A DNA stretch of 64,000 nucleotides from G965232465 sp965232465 (GTDB lineage Bacteria > Pseudomonadota > Alphaproteobacteria > JAQWUY01): NCBI GenBank assembly GCA_965232465.1, contig OZ246977.1, positions 62,001 to 126,000 of the forward strand. The letters run 5' to 3'. The notes under the pieces were generated by a model that was not told where the DNA came from, did not search any database, and saw only the letters and a list, made by a program, of their open reading frames with translations. Shown here in pieces: positions 1 through 9,780 of this stretch (positions are counted from its first letter, which is position 1; each line of letters opens with the position of its first letter). Both the position numbers and the translations under genes were made by a program.

Positions 1-2127
1 AATTGTCAAAATATTCTGGAAATAAAAAATCATATGCAGGGCGTTGCGACATTTCCAGAATATCAAAAATACACAAAAATTATTGACTCCTTAACTGTTT
101 GTGATCCTGCGGTGGGATCGGGACACTTTTTGGTGTCAGTTTTAAATCATATTATTGCCTTAAAATCCTATTTTGGTTTGCTGTGGGATGGCAAGGAAAA
201 AATACATGATACAGTGTCGGTATTCAATGATATATTGCATATATACTATCAAAATGATAAGCCTTTTGTATACAATCGGTACCAAAGCACCACCCACCAA
301 TTGCAACAGGTTATTTTTGCAGAAAAGAAACGCATTATTGAAAATAGCTTATTTGCTGTCGATATAAACCCTAATTCAGTTGAGATATGTAAACTAAGGT
401 TGTGGATTGAATTGTTAAAACATACATATTACTATCCCAATGGCACTATGGAAATCTTACCCAATATCGATATTAATGTAAAATGTGGTAATTCCTTAAT
501 AAGCAAATTCCCCCCAAAAGTGGGACAATCCATATTGGGTAAAACTCCCACAAAAGACCAAAAACAACAGATTATTATATTTAGAGATTTGGTACACGCA
601 TATATCAACGCTTATGGCAAACAGGCAAAAGCACAAGTGCAACAGCAACTGGACATGGTAAAAAAGAACATTAAAAACATGATTACTGACCAATTGGATA
701 CATATAAAATTGCCCCAAAATTTATAAAAGCCATTAAAACCCAAGAAAAGAAAGCCAAACAAGCGAAAACAGTGGATGATATAAAACAGCAATATGAAAA
801 ATTGGATAACCTGCGTGCCCAATATAGCAAACACCAAAGCGGAGGTATGTTGGGTGAAGTTGCCGAAGACCCTTTATATAAAAATGGTCTTGAATGGATG
901 CTGGAATTTCCCGAAGTATTAGACGACAACGCTGTGTTTATCGGTTTTGATGTGGTCATTGCTAATCCGCCATACATTTTTGCCCGTAACAGCCTAGACA
1001 AAGGCTTGACTACTGAAATTAAACAATACTATAAATCTAATTTCAAAGTTGCCGAGTATCAATTAAATCTGTATCCATTGTTTATGGAATTGGCGGATAA
1101 TTTATTATGTCTAAAAGGACATTTTGCTTTTATTACACCCAACAATTTTTTAACATTGAATACAGATTCTATCCTTCGTAAACAAATTTTGTCAAAAAGT
1201 CATATTATAATTACAAACTTCCTATCGTCTGTTTTCGAGGATGCTCAGGTGGATACAGCTGTTACAATACATTCAAAATATGGCAATAAAAATATAATTT
1301 CATTATACGAATATCAAGACAAACATATATTGATAGACACCTGCAATACAGATATATTTCTGAATAATCACGAATATATTATCAATTTTGATATGTTGAA
1401 AAATAAAGAAACTTTTACATTGTTGCGAAAAATAGAAAACTGTTCTGTCACATTGTGTCAAATTGCTGATGTTAAGGCAGGTCTAAAAGCATATGAGGAG
1501 GGTAAAGGTAGTCCAAAACAAACAAATGATATGAGAAAAAAAAGAGTATATCATGCAAATAAAAAATTAAATAAAAATTATATCAAGTATTTACAAGGTA
1601 AAGATGTATGCCGTTATTATATGGGGTGGTCGGGTGAATATTTATTATTTGGTGATAATTTGGCATCGCCAAGAAAAGACCCCGATTTATATAACGCAGA
1701 CAGAATCCTAGTACGACAAATCCCATCAAAATTACCCTATTGTATACAAGCGGTCAATACAGGTGAATATTTACTGAATGATTTAAATTCTATGAATATT
1801 GTAAGAATCCAAGAATCGCCATTATTTGTGCTTGCTATATTGAACAGTAAACTTATGTCGTATTGGTTTGTAAATACATTTGGTAAAATGCAAAGGAGAA
1901 TTTTTCCACAATTTAAAATCAACGAACTAAAACGATTCCCAATTGTAAGAAATGTATCTGTAAAAAACAAACAGAAACTTGTAGACCTTGCCCAAAAATG
2001 CCAATTAGAAAAGTTACAAAACCCCCAAGCAGACATTACAACATATGAATCACAAATTGACAAAATCATTTATAAACTGTATAATCTAACAAATGCGGAA
2101 ATCAAAATTATTGAAAACATAAGGTAG
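1..2127 (+). CDS. Type II restriction-modification enzyme, Eco57I/TaqI-like methylase part (5' truncated)
   Basis: DNA adenine-N6 methyltransferase of the class in which methylase and specificity regions (often also an endonuclease) share one chain. The frame is open to base 1, so the N-terminus lies outside the window; the first internal Met is at 34. Counting from it, SAM-binding motif I DPAVGSGHF is at residues 24-32 and the catalytic NPPY motif at 311-314. A lysine-rich, probably coiled segment lies between them (about 180-270). The C-terminal 250 residues (PSKLPYCIQAV, RRIFPQFKINELKRFPI) look like a TaqI-type target-recognition domain. It stands alone at the window edge. Whether a nuclease domain precedes it cannot be seen. 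Confidence 0.85.
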   Translation, partial: NCQNILEIKNHMQGVATFPEYQKYTKIIDSLTVCDPAVGSGHFLVSVLNHIIALKSYFGLLWDGKEKIHDTVSVFNDILHIYYQNDKPFVYNRYQSTTHQLQQVIFAEKKRIIENSLFAVDINPNSVEICKLRLWIELLKHTYYYPNGTMEILPNIDINVKCGNSLISKFPPKVGQSILGKTPTKDQKQQIIIFRDLVHAYINAYGKQAKAQVQQQLDMVKKNIKNMITDQLDTYKIAPKFIKAIKTQEKKAKQAKTVDDIKQQYEKLDNLRAQYSKHQSGGMLGEVAEDPLYKNGLEWMLEFPEVLDDNAVFIGFDVVIANPPYIFARNSLDKGLTTEIKQYYKSNFKVAEYQLNLYPLFMELADNLLCLKGHFAFITPNNFLTLNTDSILRKQILSKSHIIITNFLSSVFEDAQVDTAVTIHSKYGNKNIISLYEYQDKHILIDTCNTDIFLNNHEYIINFDMLKNKETFTLLRKIENCSVTLCQIADVKAGLKAYEEGKGSPKQTNDMRKKRVYHANKKLNKNYIKYLQGKDVCRYYMGWSGEYLLFGDNLASPRKDPDLYNADRILVRQIPSKLPYCIQAVNTGEYLLNDLNSMNIVRIQESPLFVLAILNSKLMSYWFVNTFGKMQRRIFPQFKINELKRFPIVRNVSVKNKQKLVDLAQKCQLEKLQNPQADITTYESQIDKIIYKLYNLTNAEIKIIENIR

Positions 2128-2216
2128 TGAATAATATTAACAGACTGTGTACAGTACCAGTTATCGGATAATATATAATAAAACAGGGAGCTTATTTTCT
2201 GCTTTATACTTTTATA

Positions 2217-2244
2217 TTGACATTTTTATATATTTGTATATACT
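2217..2244 (+). promoter_or_regulatory. Sigma-70-type promoter for the stomatin/NfeD pair
   Basis: TTGACA at 2217-2222 and TATACT at 2239-2244, separated by 16 bases, about 40 bases before the chosen start of the stomatin-like gene. Confidence 0.6.
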
Positions 2245-2282
2245 TAACAAAGATGTAACAAAGAATGAAGGAGTATTGTATT

Positions 2283-3245
2283 ATGGATAGTTTTCTTGCC
2301 GCTTGGCCGGCATTTGTCACTTGGTTGGTGCTTGCTGGTGTTTTATTATTGGTATTATTTAAGACATACCGTATTGTACCACAAAATGAGGTAAAAATAG
2401 TTGAACGGTTCGGCAAGTATGGGCGGACTTTACAATCAGGATTAAATTTTACTATTCCGATTGTGGAAAAAGTTGCGTATACGCGCTCATTAAAAGAACA
2501 AGTATATGATATTCCATCACAAGCGGTAATTACCAAGGATAATATATCCATCGAAATTGATGGGGTGGTGTATGTTAAAGTGGTCGAACCGGCAAAAAGT
2601 TGTTATGGTATTGAAAATTATACCTATGCGATTATTCAATTGGCACAAACGACTATGCGTAGTGAAATTGGTAAACTCACTTTGGAAAAAACTTTTGAGG
2701 AACGGGAAAATTTAAATGCGGCTATTGTACAGGCCATTAATGATGCTTCACAAGAATGGGGTATGATGGTATTGCGGTATGAAATTAAAGATATTAAACC
2801 GCCTAAAAGTGTATTACAAGCCATGGAAATGCAGTTAAAAGCCGATCGGGAAAAACGGGCGGTCGTTTTGGAATCCGAAGGGCAACGGGAATCGGAAATC
2901 AACCGTGCAGAAGGGGAAAAGCGTGCCCTTATTCTCGAAGCTGAGGCGGTACAGCAAGAACAGATTTTAAAAGCCAGAGGACAAGCGGAATCCATCCGTC
3001 TGGTAGCGGAGGCACAAGCACAAGCGTTAAGAGTGGTTGGTGAAGAGGCGTCGAGTACAAATGGGGCGGCGGCGGTGTCGTTATCGTTGGCGGAAAAATC
3101 TATCGAAGCCAAACAAGCAATTGCCAAAGAGAGTTCTATGGTGATTGTTCCCGAAAGTACTATGGATATTGCTAGTGTGGTGGCACAAGCGATTGGCATT
3201 TCTGAGACTATCAAAACGAAGAGTAAGGGTAATATAAATGTTTGA
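2283..3245 (+). CDS. qmcA: SPFH/band-7 (stomatin-like, QmcA-type) membrane protein
   Basis: Membrane-anchored scaffold of the stomatin/prohibitin superfamily, thought to organise membrane microdomains and associate with proteases. One N-terminal transmembrane segment (about residues 5-25, ending LLLVLFKTYRIV), then the SPFH domain (YRIVPQNEVKIVERFGKYG to about 185), then an Ala/Glu-rich coiled coil (ESEGQRESEINRAEGEKRA onward) with a conserved tail. An in-frame ATG at 2265 exists, but AAGGAG at 2268-2273 sits 9 bases before the ATG at 2283, so the latter is used (320 aa). The stop overlaps the start of the NfeD gene by 8 bases; these families are usually paired. Confidence 0.9.
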   Translation: MDSFLAAWPAFVTWLVLAGVLLLVLFKTYRIVPQNEVKIVERFGKYGRTLQSGLNFTIPIVEKVAYTRSLKEQVYDIPSQAVITKDNISIEIDGVVYVKVVEPAKSCYGIENYTYAIIQLAQTTMRSEIGKLTLEKTFEERENLNAAIVQAINDASQEWGMMVLRYEIKDIKPPKSVLQAMEMQLKADREKRAVVLESEGQRESEINRAEGEKRALILEAEAVQQEQILKARGQAESIRLVAEAQAQALRVVGEEASSTNGAAAVSLSLAEKSIEAKQAIAKESSMVIVPESTMDIASVVAQAIGISETIKTKSKGNINV

Positions 3246-3729
3246 AGTTGCTGGCTTAAGTTTTGGGCAGGTATTGATAATATTGGGTTTAATCTGTATT
3301 GCCACAGAAGTTGCTGTATTGGGCTTTGGTACCATTGTGTTATTATTTTTAGGGGTGTCTTTAATCGAATTTGGTATTATAACCCATTTTTTCTATGCGG
3401 ATTTACAAGATGTTTTGGGATCTGTGGCGGCTGTGTTGATGGTTGTATTAACTCTGCTAAATACAGTGGCACTAACATATTTTTTGTGGAAACCCTTAAA
3501 GCGATTTCAATCTTCCCGTTCTTTTAAACAAGAAACCAGTAGCGATTTTATTGGACACCAATTTGAATTATCGGAACCTTTGCCATCCGCACACCCTGTG
3601 TATCATAAACTATCGGGTATCGATTGGCAATTATACAAACACGAATCCGCCCCAGCATCTTTGAACAAAGGACAAAGGGTGCAGGTGTTACAGGTATCCG
3701 CAGGCAAGTTATGGGTGGCCCCTGTATAA
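3238..3729 (+). CDS. NfeD-family membrane protein
   Basis: Partner of stomatin-like proteins. 163 residues: hydrophobic segments at about 8-28, 32-52 and 60-85, then a soluble C-terminal domain (about 100-163, TSSDFIGHQFEL...GQRVQVLQVSAGKLWV) with the beta-rich OB-fold pattern of short NfeD proteins. The start overlaps the upstream stomatin-like gene by 8 bases, implying translational coupling. The protease domain of long NfeD forms is absent. Confidence 0.85.
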   Translation: MFEVAGLSFGQVLIILGLICIATEVAVLGFGTIVLLFLGVSLIEFGIITHFFYADLQDVLGSVAAVLMVVLTLLNTVALTYFLWKPLKRFQSSRSFKQETSSDFIGHQFELSEPLPSAHPVYHKLSGIDWQLYKHESAPASLNKGQRVQVLQVSAGKLWVAPV

Positions 3730-3823
3730 AAAGTACCCTTTTTTAAAGTGTATGTTGGTCATATGACCGCCTTGTTGTTTTACAAGATCCCCCTTATTTT
3801 ACAATATGTTAATAATACACAAT

Positions 3824-3850
3824 AAAAAAGCCCCCCATGAAAGGGAGGCT
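3824..3850 (-). terminator. Rho-independent terminator, minus strand
   Basis: On the minus strand AGCCTCCC, a short loop and GGGGGGCT (one mismatch) are followed directly by TTTTTTATT. It lies 310 bases beyond the pyruvate carboxylase stop, so it ends either a long pyc 3' UTR or a separate small transcript. On the plus strand there is no T-run after the stem. Confidence 0.65.
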
Positions 3851-4159
3851 GAAGTTTGGAAGTATCTAAGTAGTCATATCTAACGCTTACGCTGGATCAC
3901 ATAAACATTACATATTAGGTAGGAAACGATTTTAAAATAAGTTTAAAAAGGTATCCTAACTGCTTGCAGTATTAATATACAAAATTATTTTTCCCTTGTG
4001 TGCTGATATTCCGCAAACAGTGCTTATTTTTACATCAATATCATTTAAAAGACCTTAAAATACTATTCACGAAGTAAAAAAATGCTTATATGGCGTCCTA
4101 TTATGCAAAAAACATCGTAAATGATATGGCACAGGTGTACGAAAAATTTGTATGTTACC
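3851..4159 (-). other. 309-base gap downstream of pyc; possible small RNA, no ORF
   Basis: No convincing coding sequence. On the minus strand the stretch 3950-3830 runs into the terminator at 3824-3850 and could be a small untranslated RNA; no clear promoter was found. The alternative is a long 3' UTR of the pyruvate carboxylase mRNA. Confidence 0.3.
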
Positions 4160-7100
4160 TTATGCAAACTCAATCAATAAATCATGGGCATTGACGCTGT
4201 CGCCGGGTTTTATGTGGATGGCTTTTATGGTGGCATTTTCATCACTGCTGACGGCGGTTTGCATTTTCATGGCCTCTAAGGATAACAGGGGGGTGCCTTT
4301 TTTTACCTGTTGTCCGACGGTCACATCGACCGTTACCACCATTCCCGGCATGGGGGCGGGAACATGTTTTGGGTTGCCATCCTCCGATTTGGGGTGTACA
4401 ACCACATGAGCAGAAGATTTTTTGTCCAGTATACGAATGGTACGGGGTTGCCCGTTTAATTCGAAGAATACTTCACGGGTACCTTCATTATCCACATCGC
4501 CTGTTGTTAAGTACTTGATAATCAGTTTCTTACCCGCTTCGATTTCCACTTCGACCTCTTCGCCTTGGGTCAACCCATAAAAGAATGGGTAGGTGGGAAT
4601 TGCCGATACTTGGGCATACTTCTTAAAGTGCTGTGCGTATGCTTCGAATACTTTTGGATACATGATATAAGACGCCAGTTCCGTGTCGCTGATTTTATGT
4701 CGTAAAATTTTCTTTAATTTTTTACGGGTGGCGTCTAAGTCCAGATGTTGTACCGTTTCCCCATACCTTTGGGTTAAGGGCTTTTCCCCTTTTAGGACTT
4801 TGTTTTGTATGTCTGCGGGAAATCCCCCGGGATTTTGTCCCAAATCCCCCCGCATCAATTGTACCACCGATTCAGGAAATGATATTTCCTTGTCCGGGTT
4901 TAATACATCTTTGGGTGTTAGGTTTGAAGTCACCATCATAATTGCCATATCACCAACCACTTTTGAAGAGGGGGTTACCTTGACAATGTCGCCAAACATT
5001 TTGTTGACTTCTGCGTACATTTCCGCCACCTGATGCCAGCGGTCATCGCCGATGCCTAAGGCACGGGCTTGGTGTTTTAGGTTGGTGTATTGTCCCCCTG
5101 GCATTTCGTGCAGATACACTTCGGACGCACCGGATGTGTTGTCCGCTTCAAATGCCCCATATAATCGTCGTATCTGTTGCCAATATGCGGATGCTTGACG
5201 GGTGGCATCCCAATTTATGTGCGATGCGTATGGCGTACCTTCCAATAATTTTACCATTGACCCTAACGCTGGTTGTGATGTCATACCTGACATGCTGTCT
5301 ATGGCACAATCCACCACATCGACACCGGATTCAATGGCCGTATAATAGGTCGCCCCTGCCACCCCACTGGTATCGTGGCAATGTAGGTGTAAGGGCATCG
5401 ATATTTCGGATTTTAAAGCCCCTATAAGCATGCGAGCTTGGGCGGGTTTTAACACCCCCGCCATATCTTTTATGGCAAGGATATGGGCACCGGTTTTTTC
5501 CAAGTCTTTTGCCATGTTGATATAATAATCCAGATTAAATTTATCACGGGTTTTGTCGAATAAATCGCCCGTATAACAAAGGGTTGCTTCACATACTGTG
5601 CCGGTTTTTAATACGGAATCGATGGCGACTTTCATATTATCGGTCCAGTTCAAGCTGTCAAATACACGGAAAATATCCAATCCATTATCGGCGGTTTTTT
5701 CAATAAAGTATTGCACCGCATTATCCGGATAGTTTTGGTATCCAACCGCATTGCTGGCCCGTAATAACATTTGTAACATTTGGTTAGGCATTTTTTGTCG
5801 TAAATGTTGCAGGCGTTCCCAGGGACATTCTTTTAAAAACCGCATGGCGGAATCAAAGGTTGCCCCGCCCCAGCATTCGACGGCAAACAAGGTGTTTAAC
5901 CTGTGGGCATAAAAAGGGGCAATTTTTTCCAAATCATATGTACGGATCCGTGTTGCCAATAACGATTGATGGGCATCACGCATGGTGGTGTCCATAATCA
6001 ATGGGGTTTTGGTATTGCTGAGCCACTTGGCAAATCCTTTGCCCCCTAATTCCAAGAATATATCACGGGTGCCTTTGGGAATGGGGGCAAATTTATCGTG
6101 GGGGGGAACAATAGGGGTTTTTAATACAGTTGCATCCAAAGGGGGACGGTTTTTGACTTCTGGGTTGCCATTTACCAACACTTCGGATAGGAATGTCAAT
6201 AACCGTGTTGCCGTGTCCCTGCGTTTTGGAAAATCAAATAATTCGGGGGTTTGGTCAATAAATTTAGTGGTATATTGTCCCGACAAAAATTTCTCATGCT
6301 GTAATAATTGTTGCAAAAATGGTAAATTGGTTGCCACCCCACGGATACGAAATTCCGCCAAAGCACGCTTCATGCGCATAATCGCCTCTTCGGGGGTTGC
6401 CCCATATGCGGTAACTTTTACCAACATCGAATCATAAAATGGGGTAATTTGTGCCCCTGTGTATGCGGTGCCACCATCCAAACGAATTCCAAAACCTGTT
6501 GCGGAACGATATGCATTGATTCGCCCATAATCGGGAATAAAATTGTTTTCTGGGTTTTCTGTGGTTACCCGTGATTGCAAGGCGTGGCAGTGCATTTTGA
6601 TATGGTTTTGTTCTGGCACAGGGCATTCGGCGGTGCCAATTTCCGCCCCACAAGCGATTAAAATTTGCGATTTTACAATGTCGATACCAGTAATAACCTC
6701 CGTAACAGTGTGTTCCACTTGTACCCGTGGGTTGACTTCGATAAAATAAAATTCCTCAGAATCCTTGTCCATTAAAAATTCTACTGTACCTGCATTTTCG
6801 TATTTTACCGCCTGTCCCAATGTAATTGCCGCCATACACACCGCATTACGGGCATCGGTTTTTAGATAAGGGGCGGGTGCCCGTTCCACCACTTTTTGAT
6901 TACGCCGTTGAATGGAACAATCCCGTTCAAACAAGTGGACTAAGTTGTTATGTTTATCCCCAATCAGTTGTACTTCCACATGGCGGGCGTTACGGATAAG
7001 TTTTTCAAAGTATACTTCCCCATTGCCAAACGCTTTTTCCGCCTCAGACGATGCGTCCCGTACATGTTGTTCCACCGTACTTTCGGATTCAATGGCACGC

Positions 7101-7630
7101 ATGCCCCGCCCACCCCCACCCCAAGAGGCCTTTAACATTACTGGGTATCCTATGTCTTTGGCAATTTTTTTGACCGATTTTATGTCTGATATATCCAAAG
7201 GTCCAGATGCAGGTACAACGGGCACGCCCGCTTGCAGGGCAATTTTACGGGCCGATACTTTGTTGCCCAATTGACGCATGGTTTCTGAACGGGGACCGAC
7301 AAAGATAATATCATTTTCGGCACATAAATCGGCAAATACAGGGTTTTCTGATAAAAATCCATATCCGGGGTGGATGGCACCTGCCCCAACTTGTTGGGCA
7401 ATGCGGATAATATCGTGCATATCAAGGTATGCTTCCAACGGCCCTTTGCCTTCGCCCACTAAATATGCTTCATCTGATTTAAACCTGTGTAATGCAAACC
7501 GATCTTCTTGGGCGTAAATGGATACAGTTTTTAATCCCAATTCATTGGCAGCACGGCTGACACGAATGGCAATTTCACCACGATTGGCGACTAAGATTTT
7601 ATCGATTGGTAAATATTCCATACTATACAT
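4160..7630 (-). CDS. pyc: Pyruvate carboxylase (single chain)
   Basis: Biotin-dependent, ATP-driven carboxylation of pyruvate to oxaloacetate, replenishing the TCA cycle. 1156 aa, the normal full length. Biotin carboxylase domain at about 1-455 (KILVANRGEIAIRV; EVNPRVQVEHTVTE), carboxyltransferase domain at about 540-815 (DTTMRDAHQSLLATR; HLHCHDTSG), then the allosteric/PYC-OADA region, and a biotinyl domain with EAMKM and the biotin-accepting Lys at about 1122. GGAG lies 8 bases before the ATG at 7630; an ATG three codons later is also possible. It stands alone in its orientation, with a terminator far downstream at 3824. Confidence 0.97.
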   Translation of the reverse strand: MYSMEYLPIDKILVANRGEIAIRVSRAANELGLKTVSIYAQEDRFALHRFKSDEAYLVGEGKGPLEAYLDMHDIIRIAQQVGAGAIHPGYGFLSENPVFADLCAENDIIFVGPRSETMRQLGNKVSARKIALQAGVPVVPASGPLDISDIKSVKKIAKDIGYPVMLKASWGGGGRGMRAIESESTVEQHVRDASSEAEKAFGNGEVYFEKLIRNARHVEVQLIGDKHNNLVHLFERDCSIQRRNQKVVERAPAPYLKTDARNAVCMAAITLGQAVKYENAGTVEFLMDKDSEEFYFIEVNPRVQVEHTVTEVITGIDIVKSQILIACGAEIGTAECPVPEQNHIKMHCHALQSRVTTENPENNFIPDYGRINAYRSATGFGIRLDGGTAYTGAQITPFYDSMLVKVTAYGATPEEAIMRMKRALAEFRIRGVATNLPFLQQLLQHEKFLSGQYTTKFIDQTPELFDFPKRRDTATRLLTFLSEVLVNGNPEVKNRPPLDATVLKTPIVPPHDKFAPIPKGTRDIFLELGGKGFAKWLSNTKTPLIMDTTMRDAHQSLLATRIRTYDLEKIAPFYAHRLNTLFAVECWGGATFDSAMRFLKECPWERLQHLRQKMPNQMLQMLLRASNAVGYQNYPDNAVQYFIEKTADNGLDIFRVFDSLNWTDNMKVAIDSVLKTGTVCEATLCYTGDLFDKTRDKFNLDYYINMAKDLEKTGAHILAIKDMAGVLKPAQARMLIGALKSEISMPLHLHCHDTSGVAGATYYTAIESGVDVVDCAIDSMSGMTSQPALGSMVKLLEGTPYASHINWDATRQASAYWQQIRRLYGAFEADNTSGASEVYLHEMPGGQYTNLKHQARALGIGDDRWHQVAEMYAEVNKMFGDIVKVTPSSKVVGDMAIMMVTSNLTPKDVLNPDKEISFPESVVQLMRGDLGQNPGGFPADIQNKVLKGEKPLTQRYGETVQHLDLDATRKKLKKILRHKISDTELASYIMYPKVFEAYAQHFKKYAQVSAIPTYPFFYGLTQGEEVEVEIEAGKKLIIKYLTTGDVDNEGTREVFFELNGQPRTIRILDKKSSAHVVVHPKSEDGNPKHVPAPMPGMVVTVDVTVGQQVKKGTPLLSLEAMKMQTAVSSDENATIKAIHIKPGDSVNAHDLLIEFA

Positions 7631-7876
7631 AAAAAAATCTCCTATACTTCAAAATAAGTATAACATGCCTGTATTAGAACACATTATATGTTTTTTATAT
7701 TTAAGGAAGGGGAACATGAATTTTGTACCCCCCTAATATGGAAATATAATATAAAAAATTAAAAATTACAATACATTTTTTTCAATAAGTATTATAATAC
7801 CATATAAAGTATACAAATCCATACCAACAAAAGGAAAAGTTCGGAAAATACCAGAAATTGTAAAAAGGGTATTTTG

Positions 7877-8284
7877 CTAAGTCTTTAATATGAGACTTAG
7901 GCTATTTATACAGTATCTTAATCCCCCCAATTCGGCGGGACCATCGTTAAATACATGTCCCAAATGTGCATTACATGCAGTACATTTCACTTCTATTCTT
8001 GGACGATGTATTAAGGAGGTATCTGTGTGTTCGGACACTGTATTATCGGTTACAGGTTTGGCAAATCCGGGCCATCCACAATGGGTGGGGAATTTCATAT
8101 CACTGCTGAATAAGGGTTCATCACAACAGGCACAATGGTATATGCCCTTATCATATGTGTTATTATACGCCCCTGTGTAAGGGCGTTCCGTACCATTTAG
8201 GCGGGCAATGTTGTATAATTCTGGGGATAAAATCTTTTGCCACTCAGCATCAGATTTATGTTTTAATTTTTTTGTATCAGTCAT
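7877..8284 (-). CDS. msrB: Peptide-methionine (R)-S-oxide reductase MsrB
   Basis: Repairs methionine-R-sulfoxide in oxidised proteins. 135 aa, a normal single-domain length. Two CxxC zinc pairs (CACC, CTAC), the signature HCGWPGF, and RYCINS with the catalytic Cys at about 125. The amtB terminator lies only about 20 bases before the start, so the msrB promoter must overlap that hairpin, or msrB relies on read-through from amtB. Confidence 0.95.
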   Translation of the reverse strand: MTDTKKLKHKSDAEWQKILSPELYNIARLNGTERPYTGAYNNTYDKGIYHCACCDEPLFSSDMKFPTHCGWPGFAKPVTDNTVSEHTDTSLIHRPRIEVKCTACNAHLGHVFNDGPAELGGLRYCINSLSLILKT

Positions 8285-8304
8285 ATGGGGATTTTATATC
8301 AAAA

Positions 8305-8337
8305 CAAAAGGAAGGTCAATACAAGATCTTCCTTTTG
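8305..8337 (-). terminator. Terminator of the ammonium transporter gene
   Basis: Near-perfect inverted repeat: CAAAAGGAAG near 8305 pairs with CTTCCTTTTG near 8337 around a seven-base loop. On the minus strand it is followed by TTTTGTTTTG. It lies between amtB and msrB. Confidence 0.6.
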
Positions 8338-8364
8338 CAGAGTGATATTATATAAAGTGTAAAA

Positions 8365-9651
8365 TTATGCTTTATTTTGCCATTCTGGGTACGCCCGTAA
8401 TCCGGTTTCAGAAATATCCAAGCCTGCCACTTCTTCTGCGTCAGATGCACGGATACCGACAATGAGTTTTACGATATACCATCCAATAACAGAGGAAACA
8501 ACAACAAATACACCCACAATGACGATACCTGTTAATTGTGTAAGTAAAGATATACCGCCGAATATACCAACGGCGAATGTACCCCAGATACCTGCACCTA
8601 AGTGTACAGGCACTGCCCCAACCACATCATCAATTTTAAGGGTTGCTAACAATCCTGTTAACAGGGTTGTAAGTATACCCCCCACGGCACCAATAATAAC
8701 CGCATCCGTTGGTGAAAATAAATCCGCCCCCCCGGTCACAGATACCAAACCAGCAAGGGCACTGTTTAACACCAAGGTTACATCAACTGTTTTTGCAGTA
8801 AATGTTAAATATAAATATGTTGCAATGACACCTGCGGCACCGCCCAGAGTGGTTACAACATATACATGCCCCATGGTGATAATGTTGTCCGCAGAATCAA
8901 TTACCAATACAGACCCACCATTAAATCCATACCACCCCATCCAAAGGATTAAGGTGCCAATTGTTACCATGGGAACATGGGAGGGTACAAAATCCCCAGC
9001 GGTTTCCTTGTCAAAACGCCCTTTTCTGGCACCTAGTAAAATAACGCCCACAAGTGCCGCCCAACCCCCAGTTGAGTGTACAATGGTCGTACCCGCAAAA
9101 TCATGAAATCCTATGTCTGCCAAGTATCCACCACCCCAAGTCAATGCCCCAACGATGGGGTAAATTAAACCGGTTAAAATCAAAGTAAACAGCATAAATC
9201 CGCTAATACGCACCCGTTCTGCAACAGCACCAGAAATAATCGATGCGGTTGCGGCAACGAATGTTAATTGAAAGAAAAAGTCAGTCATTTTGGTTGTACC
9301 TGTGTAATCCCCCGCTTGTTCCCCTTTGTAGCCCACGAAAACATCGGCAAAGTTGCCAATAAATGCCCCCACATCGGAATACATAATCGAATACCCCCAT
9401 GCGTAATAAATCAATGCAGAAATACTGAATACACTGATGTTTTTCAGACAAATAACCGCTGCATTTTTCGATCGGACGGAACCCGCTTCTAACATAGCAA
9501 AGCCCGCTTTCATCCAGAATACTAAAATCCCAGACATTAACATGGCGAAGCTATTTAAAATGTATCCTGCTTCTGTGCCTTCGATTGTGCCCGCCATTGC
9601 AACCGTAGGTGCAGTAAACAGAGCTGTTATACCTAATACTTTTTTTAACAT
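8365..9651 (-). CDS. amtB: Ammonium transporter AmtB
   Basis: Inner-membrane NH4+/NH3 channel for nitrogen scavenging. An in-frame ATG at 9672 exists, but AAAAGGAG lies 7 bases before the ATG at 9651, giving 428 aa. An N-terminal signal (MLKKVLGITALF...AMAG) is followed by about 11 transmembrane helices; the conserved pore-histidine contexts FAGTTIVHSTGG and VPVHLGAGIWG are both present. A consensus sigma-54 promoter at 9724-9739 indicates nitrogen control. The usual partner glnK is not adjacent. Confidence 0.96.
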   Translation of the reverse strand: MLKKVLGITALFTAPTVAMAGTIEGTEAGYILNSFAMLMSGILVFWMKAGFAMLEAGSVRSKNAAVICLKNISVFSISALIYYAWGYSIMYSDVGAFIGNFADVFVGYKGEQAGDYTGTTKMTDFFFQLTFVAATASIISGAVAERVRISGFMLFTLILTGLIYPIVGALTWGGGYLADIGFHDFAGTTIVHSTGGWAALVGVILLGARKGRFDKETAGDFVPSHVPMVTIGTLILWMGWYGFNGGSVLVIDSADNIITMGHVYVVTTLGGAAGVIATYLYLTFTAKTVDVTLVLNSALAGLVSVTGGADLFSPTDAVIIGAVGGILTTLLTGLLATLKIDDVVGAVPVHLGAGIWGTFAVGIFGGISLLTQLTGIVIVGVFVVVSSVIGWYIVKLIVGIRASDAEEVAGLDISETGLRAYPEWQNKA

Positions 9652-9723
9652 AGAAATACTCCTTTTCTTCATTTTGTAATACTATATTTTTATATATGCT
9701 AAAATATATACAGGAATATATTA

Positions 9724-9739
9724 TGCAAAATGCGTGCCA
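9724..9739 (-). promoter_or_regulatory. Sigma-54 (RpoN) promoter of amtB
   Basis: The minus strand reads TGGCACGCATTTTGCA: the full -24 TGGCACG and -12 TTGCA with exactly ten bases between GG and GC, the canonical RpoN spacing. It ends about 72 bases before the amtB ATG. The fit of both motif and target gene is strong. Confidence 0.85.
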
Positions 9740-9780
9740 TAAAATTAAACAGTGTGTTTAGGTATTCATATATGGGATGC

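Noticed and set aside
8462..9106. 214-codon frame antisense to amtB
   Set aside because: Threonine/proline-rich mirror of a transmembrane gene, a common artefact.
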